Assembly (NCBI GenBank): GCA_965153455.1
Contig: OZ234503.1
Coordinates: 7,036,157 to 7,100,156 of the forward strand
Length of the DNA stretch: 64,000 nucleotides
Direction: 5' to 3'
Source of the DNA: Sphagnum compactum
Taxonomy: Eukaryota > Bryophyta > Sphagnopsida > Sphagnales
Made by a program: the position numbers and the translations under genes. Shown here one piece after another: positions 53,983 to 64,000 of this stretch. The notes under the pieces were generated by a model. That model did no database searches. It was not told where the DNA came from and worked only from the letters and a program-made list of their open reading frames with translations. How positions within the stretch are numbered: position 1 is the first letter of the stretch; every line of letters starts with the position of its first letter.

Positions 53983-56900
53983 CAGCATCAGCACAACTCT
54001 CAGGTTACCCCTCTCTTCAGTTTAGTTTAGCCATAATGTTCAACAGTCCTGTGTATTTACATCACAGGAATAGGTTTGTAAACTCCATTTGCTCCTCTGA
54101 TTGATTGAGCTGTCTACATCTTAGAATCTGTTACAGCACTGCTGTACAGTAGATCATTGAATACCTTGTTGAAAATAAAATTCCAGTGAATTCTTCAGTG
54201 GTGTTAAATGAGTTGATTTGCTCAGTTGATTCTGAGCATTGGGTATTCTCTTAACGTCAGGCTGAAGACATACTACATCATTATCTTGTCTATTTAGAAA
54301 ATTATGAAATGGTACATGCCAGTTTTGTACTTGTAGCAAAAGCCTTCTCAAGTTCACCTTACTAGGTGATGGGGAAATGTAGTCTTCTTCCCACACTCAC
54401 ATTGTGTACATGAGTTGTTGCTAGTGCAAAGAGGCATTGAATTTGCAGAAGACACCTGAGACTTGAAACCCAAGTAAGCTGAAGAGAATGTAAACATTCT
54501 TTTGTTATACCATGGATATTGCACCACTTTTTTACACATGGATATTTGTACAGAGATCATGTTCACGGGCACTAGTCTTGCAGTTGATCGATGTTTTTAC
54601 ATAATATAATATTACCATTGCCAAATGGTATGCTTCATTAACAACTTGTAAGATGCTCTTAGGTCTAATTGGACTATCAATGAACTAGAACAACTTGAAG
54701 AAGAAAAATTACAAACTTCACTTCAAGAGATTCAAGACATTGCAATTATCTAACACAACTTGTGATTGTTGATTCTCATTGATATTTGCAAGTTTCCATC
54801 GGAAAGGACAAGAATGTATAAAGGAAGTTGACAAGTTGTCAATCAAATTGTCAATTAAGACTATCTCTATTGTTGACATTCACCTCCCCGTATCTTGCAA
54901 CTAGCAATGAATGCTCATTTTCAACATGTTTTTTCATACATGTTATTTTGTTGATAATTGATGAGCCCTTTGTGGAATATGCCTCGTGCACACAGATAAA
55001 TTTCTTTTGTCCAATGGTGTCATTGTGACAAACCATGCAACACATGGTTTGTCACACATGGCCATTCACAGCAATTGAATCACATGTTTTGCTGCTAGGA
55101 TTATAAAGGTTATTAGACTTTTTACTTTGTGCCTGAGCGGTTGATTTCAAACCGGAGCTTATCATTTCTTCTAAAGGTGCATTCACACTTGGTGTTAGGG
55201 ACTCTATTGTTGAGTCCCCTGACATCATCCTAGTCATTTGGGACTTACACCTACTTATCATGAACATTTTATGTTTAGCTAACATTCATTTGACATTAAA
55301 CTATTGCCCATTTAACATCGGCTGCCACCGAGGATGTCAGCTAGAATTTCATTTAACACCGACTTAACGTCAAGTGTGATTGCACCATAAGATCTTGAAT
55401 TAAAGACTTCATTTGGTTGTAAGCCTCCTCATGTTATATTACTGACAATAAAATAACCTCAGCATTTAATGGGTAGTTAGGATAAATTATTGATGGCTGA
55501 TTTGTTTTTGTTTTTGGGCAAATTTTTGCCACTTGGCAATGAAGAAATGTAATCTGAATCCTACAAAGGATCTTTTTGGGAAAAATGGCTCAATGTTGTC
55601 ACATTTAAGAAATAAAATTGCCATATTAGAGGATTTGAGCATATGAGAGAATGAGTTCCAGCATGTTGCCAAAACATAGCGGGAATCCTAAACTTTTCTA
55701 ATGTTGTCTTGTGGATGATCACTCACCCACCTACCTCACAGAACTGGAGAAAGAAAAACCGAGGCATGAGGCATGACATGATGACGAGTTGTTCAATTGT
55801 AAAAAGCCCAAGATGAGATCATACCAGCTTCCAAATGGTAGCTGGTCTCTTCAGCATCTCCAAGTGGATCACTTTGACAATTGGGAATGGGTTGACCTCC
55901 ATCTCCTTCATTGAGACTAAACCTCTTGTCCAACAGTTCTTCTTGAACTCCCACCAATCACATTGTCTATGGAGCTCCAAAGGGAGGGGAACTGTAAGGA
56001 ACAAAAGACAATTTCCATTGATTCCAAAAGGCTTTGAGAACCCATGACAAGTGTGATGACTGTAGAAGCTACGAACTCCTCCAATATTCAAAACTGTCCA
56101 AGCTCCAAGCCAGCAACAACTATAATTATGACTTCACTTGAGAAAATCTGTTTATTGAAGCTAATAATTAAGGGTAGAGATATTTAAGTTTCTTTTAAGT
56201 GCAATCAATTTTTAACACCAACAAGGGAAAAGAGCATGCTCAATTCACTATCAAGAATCAAGACTCATGTCTGCTGTTTGGTAGATGCAGTCTTTATACT
56301 TGACTCATTAATGTTATAAATCACCAACAAGTCCAAACCTTCATCAACTAACAAAACCTCAAATGATGGGCTCAACAACCAGTTTTGTGAGGTTATTCGA
56401 ATTTATGAAGAACCACCAGTTCGGGTTTTCTATACATTTCAGAACCAGAGAACCGTGGGCTTTGTTTCTTTGAAATAAGATCGGAATCAAAGAATTGCTG
56501 GTCCCCGTTGTTTTTTTAAACCTCAAAGGATTCACAGGTTCCATGAAAAATCCAGCAGTTTTATGGGTAGTTATTTATTTTCCAAAAAACTTGAGAATTG
56601 TGGGTATATATGTCAGAATTTTTGATTTCTTCAGAACCCTAAGAACCTCCCTGATAACCTCCAGGGGTCTGTTCCTGTCTCTAATAACTGCTGAACACTG
56701 CCTTCAACAAGTATAGGCGAAACCTATCAGGAGTGTAGACACTGGAAGTGACAAACATGGGTTGTGGGTGTTGTGTCATTGAGTAGGGCTGGCCCTTCTA
56801 AGGAGAGTTTCTTGTCTCTGGCTGCTTGTTATATGAAATTTTTAAAGAGCTGCCTAGCACAATAGGAAACTCTGGGCAGCTCTGTGCAATATTGAAATGA

Positions 56901-57919
56901 AAGTCAATGAGAAGTTTTGTTGCCCAATGTTAGCAGCATCTTGAAAGCAGTAGCTGAATCGGATGATGGAGTGCCTAGTTCCGGGATAGGAGCAAAAGCT
57001 GAGCCTATGCAAGGTGCTCGAAAACAGACACAATTTCTTTGCTTTTGTGTAGATGCCCTTGCATGTGTAAAGTTTGATCACTCATTTCTCCTCCATCTCA
57101 AGTCCAAATGCCCCATCTCTTTTTCTATGACACTCATATGAGTGCATTCTACCTACTTTTCAAATTTTGAATTCAATGAAGAACAGTAAGGTGGTCAAAT
57201 TTTGGAAATTTTGGAAAATCCTATGACTGCCCATTCATAAGATATCTGCCCAACACTGGTCCAAATGTGGTTTATGTTGTTTGAGGGCACAGGAATGCTG
57301 CTGACCCTCATATGACATAACCCCCTTTGGACCTATCCTTCCCTTACACAGAGTGAGTGGTGGTGGGTTAGTTGGTTGACACTCTTTTTCTTTTTGAAAA
57401 AAATGAACCTCCCTGAAAGATGTCAAACACCCACATGAAGGCCACTGGTTTTTTGGCTGACAATTAATTTTCAATTGCCTCAATAAAACAAGGGTAACAC
57501 TACCTAAGGGTACTAGCTGGGCAACATGCTCACTTCACATTGCAATTTACCAACACTTATTTGCAGCCCTCAAACTTTCAATTCAAAACTTAAAGAGGTT
57601 ATCATGTAATCTGATGCAAAATAGGTACACATATGTGACAACTGGTTGGAACTTGGGAAGTCAGATACTGGTTAGAGCCATAACGAGAAAGTAAATGGCT
57701 GGTAGTGGTGAAAGGCCAATCTAAAAGGACTATACATATATTTCAAACTCTACAAGCAAGAACCGTCAACCAAACAACATGGACTTTGCACATCTCAGCT
57801 TTCTAATAACTCATATTCATGATTTTTTTAATAAAAAACTTTCACACCATCCAATGTTTCATAACTTTTGACATTCATAACCTTGAAGTCAAGGGAGTTT
57901 AATAATAATTTATTTTCAA
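53983..57919. other. Intergenic, only unrecognised short ORFs
   Basis: No gene is recognised. Three stretches look slightly more exon-like than the background: minus-strand 55285-55052 (Ser/Thr/Lys-rich), minus-strand 56091-55819 (with CDWWEFKKNCWTRG) and plus-strand 56938-57010 (ILKAVAESDDGVPSSGIGAK between an AG and a GT). None has a domain that I can name, and none links into a gene model. Confidence 0.4.
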
Positions 57920-57924
57920 CATGA

Positions 57925-58200
57925 TTGCCTAATATGAGGCAAGCACTAAACAAGCACAATGAATTAAATGTGGCACTAGGTTCAACACAATTATAATACA
58001 ATGTGCAATAGGAAAAAAAAAATCATTGTTTTTTTATTGTACCCACACAGTGGGGAGTATTTTTTTTTTAATTATATTATTTTCAAAGGATAAAAACTAA
58101 TGCAATGGTTTAAATCCCCCTTATAGTTAAAAGGTCTTAAGTTCAAACTTTTTTTGAATTATCTTTCTCATTCACAAATGAAATTGATGAAAACAAATTC
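57925..58200 (+). repeat. Left arm of a divergent inverted repeat
   Basis: It contains CAATGAATTAAATGTGGCAC and TAGGTTC-ACAC blocks, and then a tRNA-like stretch (TGGTTTAAATCC about 58109; GTCTTAAGTTCAAACT about 58133). The same order appears in reverse complement at 62200-62445. It may be the end of a large element or simply two copies of one dispersed repeat. Confidence 0.7.
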
Positions 58201-58369
58201 CCGAAGTAAAAAGAAGTTTAAGTTGCTCCTCAAGGAACAACCATGTTCTTAAAGGTACAAGGCTTAATTTACTCCAAGGAACAACCATGTTTTCAGGGGA
58301 GAAAAATCTCCTTCTCTTTGACGACATGATCGTCATGATTGTTCTTTGAGAAAAAAAAGTTTAAGTTGT

Positions 58370-59165
58370 TCCTCGAGGCAACTTAAGCTCTTCCTTGGGG
58401 CCATGATTATTCCCCGGCAACACATATGTTCCGAATTTTTTTAACAATCACAATCATCTCATAGTTGTCTTTATATAGGCTTGTGACCTATCATTGAAAA
58501 GGTTTCAAAGAGAGCTACAACTACACTTCAATCAAAGGTCAGTTGTGTTTGAAACTTTGTATGAACATAATTTTTGCATGTGAGTTCTGATTGAAGTGCT
58601 TCCACCTACAATGTTGTAACTTTCTTCAAAACCTTTCCAATGATAGATCATAAGCCAACAAAACCAACTATGAGATGATTTTGATTGCTAAAAAACTTGA
58701 AACATATGTTCCATAGGGAACTTGGGTCTTTCCCCAGGGGAAGTTCATTATTCCCTAAGGAAAATGAGCTTAAGTTGCCCTGAGGAACGACTTAAACATT
58801 TTTTTCCCCATGGAACAATCATGTCCCCAAGGAGAAGGAGTTTAAGTTGCTCCAAAGAACAACTTAAACCTTTTTTCCCATAGGGAACAATCATATCCCC
58901 TAGGGAGAAGGAGCTTAAGTTTCCCCGAGGAACAAATGTGTTCAAATTTTTATTTGATTATAACTTTTGCATATGAATTCTGATTAAATATTTCCACTTA
59001 CAAAGTTGTAGCTCTCTTCGAAACCTTTCCAATGATAGGTCACAATAACATATAAAAACAAAAATGAGATGATTGTGATTGCAAAATAATTCGAAATGTA
59101 TGTTTCCCCGGGGAACTCAAACCTTTCCCCAAGGAAAGTACATTGTTCCATAAGGAACATTATGA
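58370..59165. repeat. Three related ~200-bp repeat copies, first one inverted
   Basis: Copy 1 (about 58390-58540, minus), copy 2 (about 58548-58760, plus) and copy 3 (about 58937-59156, plus) share AACCTTTCCAATGATAG, GAGATGATT-TGATTGC and TCTGATT-AA blocks. Copies 1 and 2 face each other and can form a long hairpin. They are linked by GGAACAA/TTAAGTTGC-rich sequence that is repeated itself. Confidence 0.75.
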
Positions 59166-59199
59166 GAAAATATAGGATCTTACAATTGGGCTTGTAATT

Positions 59200-60470
59200 G
59201 GGTTTTTAAGTTGCAACAAACACTTGCAACTCATGGTATTTATACGGCCTTGAGTGCTAATGGACAAGTTGTAGTAGTTGCACCAGTTGCACTAAACACC
59301 CTATGTTGTATATAATATTGTATATATGGTGTAACTCACATGCAACTATATGCAACTTCTTTGCAACTAATCTCCATGTCAAATTCTCACACACATTCCA
59401 ATGTGGTTTTTCATCCATTTGTTGACGAATGACATATGTTAATACCTTTTGCAACTTATTTACAACTATTTACAACTAGTTTGATGAATATAATCTTTAA
59501 TTATTTCATTCATCCATTTGATGAATGAATTTTGTTCTTATATTTTATAACGTATCTACAATTATTTTACAACTTGTTCAACAAATATTCTTTCATTATT
59601 TCATTCATCCATTTGAGCAATGAATTTTGTTCCTATCCTTTATAATTAACTTACAACGAAAGATGAAATGAAAATAAAGGATTTAGTGACTAATTTGCAA
59701 CTAGGTGTTTAAGTTTGGATTTCAAAGCAATTGTATGGTAATTGATTTTAATAGAACTAAACAACGAAATTGCAACTTACAATGCAAATTTACAAACTTC
59801 ACAAACAACCATTATCTGTTGTCTTAATTATAATAGATAATGTTGAATTGCATTGGACATCACTATTTATAAACATGAAATGGATTTGAAACTTTAAATA
59901 GATTTACATTCCCTGTTGAAGAATACATTACAAAAATAAATAAATAAATAAAATTATATCAAAAGACAATTTCACTATGAATCTAAATATAATGCCCAAG
60001 CTATTTATAACAAACATTTTTCTCTATATAAACGAAAGGTCATATCATAAAAATGATGACCCACAATAATCAAATATTATCATCTAAAACATTATGTTTC
60101 ATAAATGAATGTTTTCTTTTATTTTTGTTGAAATTGAATTTGAGCCATGCAATTTCTTCAATCCATGTTATTTGCTTGAAATTAACAATGTTATGATATT
60201 TAGTTCTACATGTGAAATGAAATCAATAGCATATCATAACATTATAATGTCAAAAATATCTAAATAATCCTTTCAACTTGAATAAAACTAATTTACAACT
60301 CTACTACCACTAACATGCAACTTATTTGTCATTAAAATGCAACGTATGTAGAACATTGATACAAGCTAAACTATAATTTGTACACTTGCAAATAGAATCA
60401 AATATTATGCTTACAATTAGGTAAACTGAATTACAATTTTAGCTACTTTTGAAAAAATCTTACCTTGTAT
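59200..60470. repeat. AT-rich DNA studded with TTGCAACTA-like words
   Basis: Words such as TTGCAACT, TTTGCAACTA, TTACAACT and their complements recur many times, most densely at 59210-59480, and again near 61640-61930. No regular period was found and no gene is seen. Confidence 0.5.
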
Positions 60471-60724
60471 ACATAATTTTGATATTGATGGATTGAAACA
60501 TAATGAAAATTTGGCCCTATAACAAAAAAACAACAAAAGTCATCATAAACGTTCAAACACAAACAAGACATATGTAACATGATCATCATTAAAAAATCAC
60601 CTTTCATAAATTTCTCATCATTATAAGTTAAACTAAACTTGTACAATCAACTTCTAAATAAAATGGAACATATTTTCACATCATTTATTTTTTAATATAT
60701 GCAAATAAACAAAAGACCAATAAT

Positions 60725-61345
60725 CACAAACCTTCAACATCCAAAAGTAAAAATAACAACCTTTCAACATCCAAAAGCAAAAACCTTCAACATTTAAAAA
60801 GTAAGAGTAATAAGCTTCAACATCCAAGAACAAAAGTAAAAACCTTCAATATCCAAAATTAAAAGTAAGAACTTTCAATATCTAAACCAAAAGGAAGAAC
60901 TTTGAAAATCCAAGAGTAAAAACAATAACCTTTAACATCAAAAAATAAAAGTAATAACCTTTAACATCCAAAAGAAACAATAAAAACCTTCAACATTCAT
61001 AAGAAAGAACAAAATCCTTCAATCTCTCTAAGAATGAAAATAAAAACCTTCAACCCTCAAGAACAAAAACAAAAGCCTTCAACTTCTTTAAAAGAAAAAA
61101 CAAGAAATCTTTAATCTTTAAGAGCAAAAACAAAAGCCTTCAACCTCTTTAAGAGCAAGAACAAAAAACCTTCAACCTCCAAGAAAAAAAACAAAAGCCT
61201 TCAACTTCTCTAAGAATAAGAACAAAAACTTTCAACCTCCAAGAGAAAGAACAAAAGTCTTCAACCTCTCAAAAAGCAAAAACAAAAACCGTCAACTTCC
61301 AAAATAAAAAACAAAAACCTTCAATCTCCAAGTTATTTAAATAAA
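60725..61345. repeat. Minisatellite, about 30-34 bp units
   Basis: About 20 imperfect units with the core CCTTCAACATCCAAAAG followed by CAAAAACAA-type sequence run head to tail. Later units shift to CCTTCAACCTC-TAAGAGCAAGAA. They carry no coding potential on either strand. Confidence 0.85.
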
Positions 61346-62199
61346 TAATAAAACTTATAACAACCTTTTTAAAATGTTTGAATATATAAAGTTTTTTTAA
61401 AAATTCATCTTGAATTTCTTAACAATAAGCAGAAGCGCATGAAGGTCATTGATGCATTGGGGCGGATCTGTTAATATATTGCCATGTGTCACTTGCTTAA
61501 GGGTTTCCTACCCAAATTTTAAATCTTTAAATTTCAAATTTTAAGTTGAAATACAATTGCATATTAATTGCAAACAAATTGAAATGTCATATATATTGGG
61601 CGGTGGAGATGTATACACGTGGCATGATCGTATGCATTACTCAAGGCCGTACATTTGTTGCAAAATAGTTGTTGATTAGTAATTAAATTTATCTTAATTG
61701 TGATGTAGTTGTTACATGTGACTAAAATGCAATTTGTCAACAAAGTCAAACATGGTTGACTACAACCGTATATACAATGCGTACATTGTATTGTATAAAT
61801 ATATATCTTGCAACTAATTTGCAACTATAATATAATTCCTTGACTTTTTTACGTGACATTTTATTTATTAATTTGTCATATTTCCATGGGATAGTTGCAA
61901 TGCAGTTGTATATTAGTTGTATTGGAGCTCTAATTGTAAGGTAGTTTAGTTGTCGCAGACACAATTTCTCATAATGAAAGGTGCTTTTCTCCCCCAAGGA
62001 ATTTGGGCCTTTCCTTAAAGAAAATTCATTGCTCCCAAGGGGAATTGTACTTTTCACCGCAGAATGTTTTTTATTCCATGGGGAACTTGCTTGGGACTGG
62101 CACTTCATTTTCCTTTGGCTGACGAAGTTACTTCCTAAGGGCAACTAACTTCAAAAACTATTTAAATGTTCTATCAATTTTTTCATCCATTTCGTTTGT

Positions 62200-62445
62200 T
62201 GGAAAAATAATTGGGAAGAGGATTGAACCCTGGACCTTTGGGTTGAAAGGAGGATTCTAACCAATACATCATTTTTTTTTTCTTTGAAACTATTGTTTAA
62301 GAAAGATACTTCCAACATTAATCATTGTGCAGGTATAGTAAAAAAAATTTGAATATTGGGCATTGTACTGTAGATGTGTCGAACCTAGTGCCACATTTAA
62401 TTCATTGCACTTCTTTAGTGTTTGCCCTAATATGGCCAGGTTGGT
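62200..62445 (-). repeat. Right arm of the inverted repeat with tRNA-like segment
   Basis: Read on the minus strand, it repeats the left arm at 57925-58200, including GCAATGAATTAAATGTGGCA and CACTAGGTTC. The tRNA-like part is better kept here: box-A-like TTGGTTAGAATCC and box-B-like GGGTTCAATCCT at about 62275-62215. It could be a SINE or tRNA-derived repeat. Confidence 0.7.
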
Positions 62446-63189
62446 TTGCCTTGTTGATTGAACAAGTAGCCAATTTTATTGCACTAAAGTGAATGTTATC
62501 ATAAGCTTAAACGTAAGTAGATCATGAGGTAGTAAGAGTGAGAGATACCTTACACCCACAAGAAGCATCTTCTAGGCATAATGTGCCTCCTAAAAAGCAA
62601 GGGGCATTACTAGGATTCTTTGCCAAAGTTCTTATCCACCTAAAGCTGGCCTCCAAATACACTAAGAAATTTCTCCAAGTGCTTTACAGTTTTGCAAGGT
62701 GATTTACATAACCCTTCAAGCTGAACTCACCCAATTACAATTTTCTTAGTGTTGAAAAGATGTCATCTAGTTGACCAGTTTTTTGTACCCAATGTAAGCC
62801 ATACATTATAATGTGGGACCACATTTCTAAAAATATTAGCCTTGCAGTGTAGACTCTACCTTGCACCGCACCCTACCTTGACCCATTCCAGACTCCCATT
62901 CTCCACACTAATACTTGCTGTGTGCCTTGGCACAAGGTTCAGAGATATCTTTGGATCAAGACTTCAGCTTGCTGAAGGTTTTGGTCTCATGTCCTCACCA
63001 ATATTTTCTCCTTCAGTTTCTTTAGGCTTTTGGGGATGGGTTCCTTGGTTGGTTTGTTGGTAGCTTAACCAAGCCTGTGGTTTCAGTTTCTTGAAATGGT
63101 AGCTAGATCAACAAACTGAACAAAGAAATTGCACATGGATAATCCCAATCTTTGTTTGTGAAAGGGGGGCAGAATACTGCAGTGGGTAT
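62446..63189. other. Intergenic, no gene seen
   Basis: The plus-strand ORF at 62842-63063 has no recognisable domain and no splice context, so it is treated as chance. Nothing else is evident. Confidence 0.5.
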
Positions 63190-63370
63190 TTCAAGAGGGC
63201 TTCATGTCTCATCAAAGATGATGTGAGACCCATCCATGTTTAATATGAAATAGTACCCATCTTGGATATCCTTCACATACTCCTTATATGGCTTCTTGTG
63301 ATGCTTGAATGATTGAGTGTGTACAAGTCGATTTCTCCAGGACTTACAAGCAACGCCAATGAAATACTTC
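63190..63370 (-). other. Short unrecognised minus-strand frame upstream of the right-edge HNL gene
   Basis: On the minus strand a short open stretch reads with protein-like composition (QSFKHHKKPYKEYVKDIQDG then YYFILNMDGSHIIFD) and ends in a stop. It has no ATG or splice model. It may be a relic exon of a gene or transposon that I do not recognise. Confidence 0.25.
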
Positions 63371-63385
63371 TAGGGGGAAGTGACA

Positions 63386-64000
63386 ATGAGAAATAAGAAG
63401 AAGAAGAAGAATCAGTTCAGTGACAAGGGAAAATCTTCGAGGCACCTTTTTCCTCCGGAGGCACCTCCAACTTTATTTCAAGATGTGAGTTCTTTTTCTT
63501 TGGAATTGTTGTACATCAATGAAAGAATCAAGTAACTCTTGTATATGTGCTAGATAATATGTATAAGGTTTCCACTAGACAGATTTAACTTGATTTGATT
63601 TGACCCAATCAAGTAAGTTCATTTCACACTTATGAGAATTAATTAGAATTGAGCACACCATGTTATGGGTGTAGTAGAGCATCAGCAAGTGTTTCCTTTT
63701 GTGCTTGGACTAACCAAAGAACCATCACACGTATGGCCTTGACAAACTTGAAATATCAAGGGTTTTTTTCATTTCTCTTTTCAATGAATTCTTATGAATC
63801 CTTTGTGATAACAGTCCACTCTTTAATACAAAATTGAAATTCATTGCACCACAAAAGAATATCGCACAATGCAATTAATTTTACTAATCCATCAACATTT
63901 TGTTTGTGCTTTTGTAAAACAGGATCAACCAGTTCATCAACTCTGGCCCCCTGAAGATGTTGTCCAATCCACCAACTGCGATGTTGTCTTATTTCATGGT
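63386..64000 (+). CDS. Second hydrolase-NLR-type gene, first two exons, cut by window edge
   Basis: Exon 1 (63386-63484) has 33 codons: a Lys-rich start MRNKKKKKNQF, then a Pro-rich end. Its ATG is preceded by an in-frame TAG at 63371, which fixes the start, and it ends at a strong GTGAGT donor in phase 0. Exon 2 (63923 to the edge) follows an AACAG acceptor and begins DQPVHQLWPPED, then CDVVLFHG. This matches the first recognised exon of the left HNL gene (TYPVHDLNP ... LTIVFFHG), with the same intron position and phase. The nucleophile serine, NB-ARC and LRR parts lie outside the window, so the full HNL layout is inferred from this similarity. The protein sequence is diverged from the left gene. 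Confidence 0.8.

Noticed and set aside
56938-57010. Possible exon ILKAVAESDDG... between AG and GT
   Set aside because: There is no neighbouring exon in phase and no known domain. It is kept only as a note in the intergenic entry.
60725-61345. CRISPR-like repeat array
   Set aside because: The units are imperfect and adjacent, without unique spacers, and the genome is a plant. It is a minisatellite.
62842-63063. 73-codon plus-strand ORF
   Set aside because: It has no domain, splice context or conservation evidence, and its length is within chance.

Overview
This is nuclear DNA of a land plant. Its genes are cut into many short exons joined by GT-AG introns. The other signs are a plant-type NLR immune receptor, a plant BEACH-domain gene of the BCHC subfamily, a Ty1/copia retrotransposon and AT-rich intergenic DNA with CACTA- and Helitron-type remains. 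The NLR carries an alpha/beta-hydrolase domain where TIR or coiled-coil domains usually sit. This hydrolase-NLR (HNL) layout is known mainly from liverworts and other bryophytes, so a seed-free plant is the best inference. The species cannot be named from the sequence.

Layout. 1-4352 (minus): an apparently intact HNL gene running off the left edge, with hydrolase exons, one NB-ARC exon and an LRR exon that contains nine 72-bp repeats. 8203-10437 (plus): a decayed, inverted copy of the same gene, introns included, carrying a 129-bp CACTA-type MITE. 14.1-16.9 kb (minus): pieces of a small gene with a mitochondrial-type presequence and one membrane segment. 18106-20118 (plus): a complete five-exon ATP23 metalloprotease gene. 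21.9-23.9 kb (minus): remains of a PIF1-like helicase followed by an endonuclease-like domain, as in Helitron/Helentron elements. 24565: one CACTA transposon terminus. 25155-30205 (minus): a full-length copia element with 210-bp LTRs, a 5-bp target duplication and two in-frame stops. 32.5-33.2 kb: a degenerate ~84-bp tandem repeat. 34245-53982 (plus): a complete BCHC gene whose 31 coding exons sum to an in-frame 3305-residue protein. 57.9-62.4 kb: repeats bounded by a divergent inverted repeat. 63386 to the right edge (plus): the first exons of a second HNL-type gene, broken off after its oxyanion-region motif.

How the parts relate. The two conserved housekeeping genes, ATP23 (mitochondrial ATP synthase biogenesis and protein turnover) and BCHC (membrane trafficking), have no evident functional link. 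They sit between two HNL loci, so the window looks like part of a dispersed NLR neighbourhood that is being reshaped by inverted duplication, repeat expansion and transposon insertion. All gene models were read by eye from reading frames, splice sites and phase. No database search was run.
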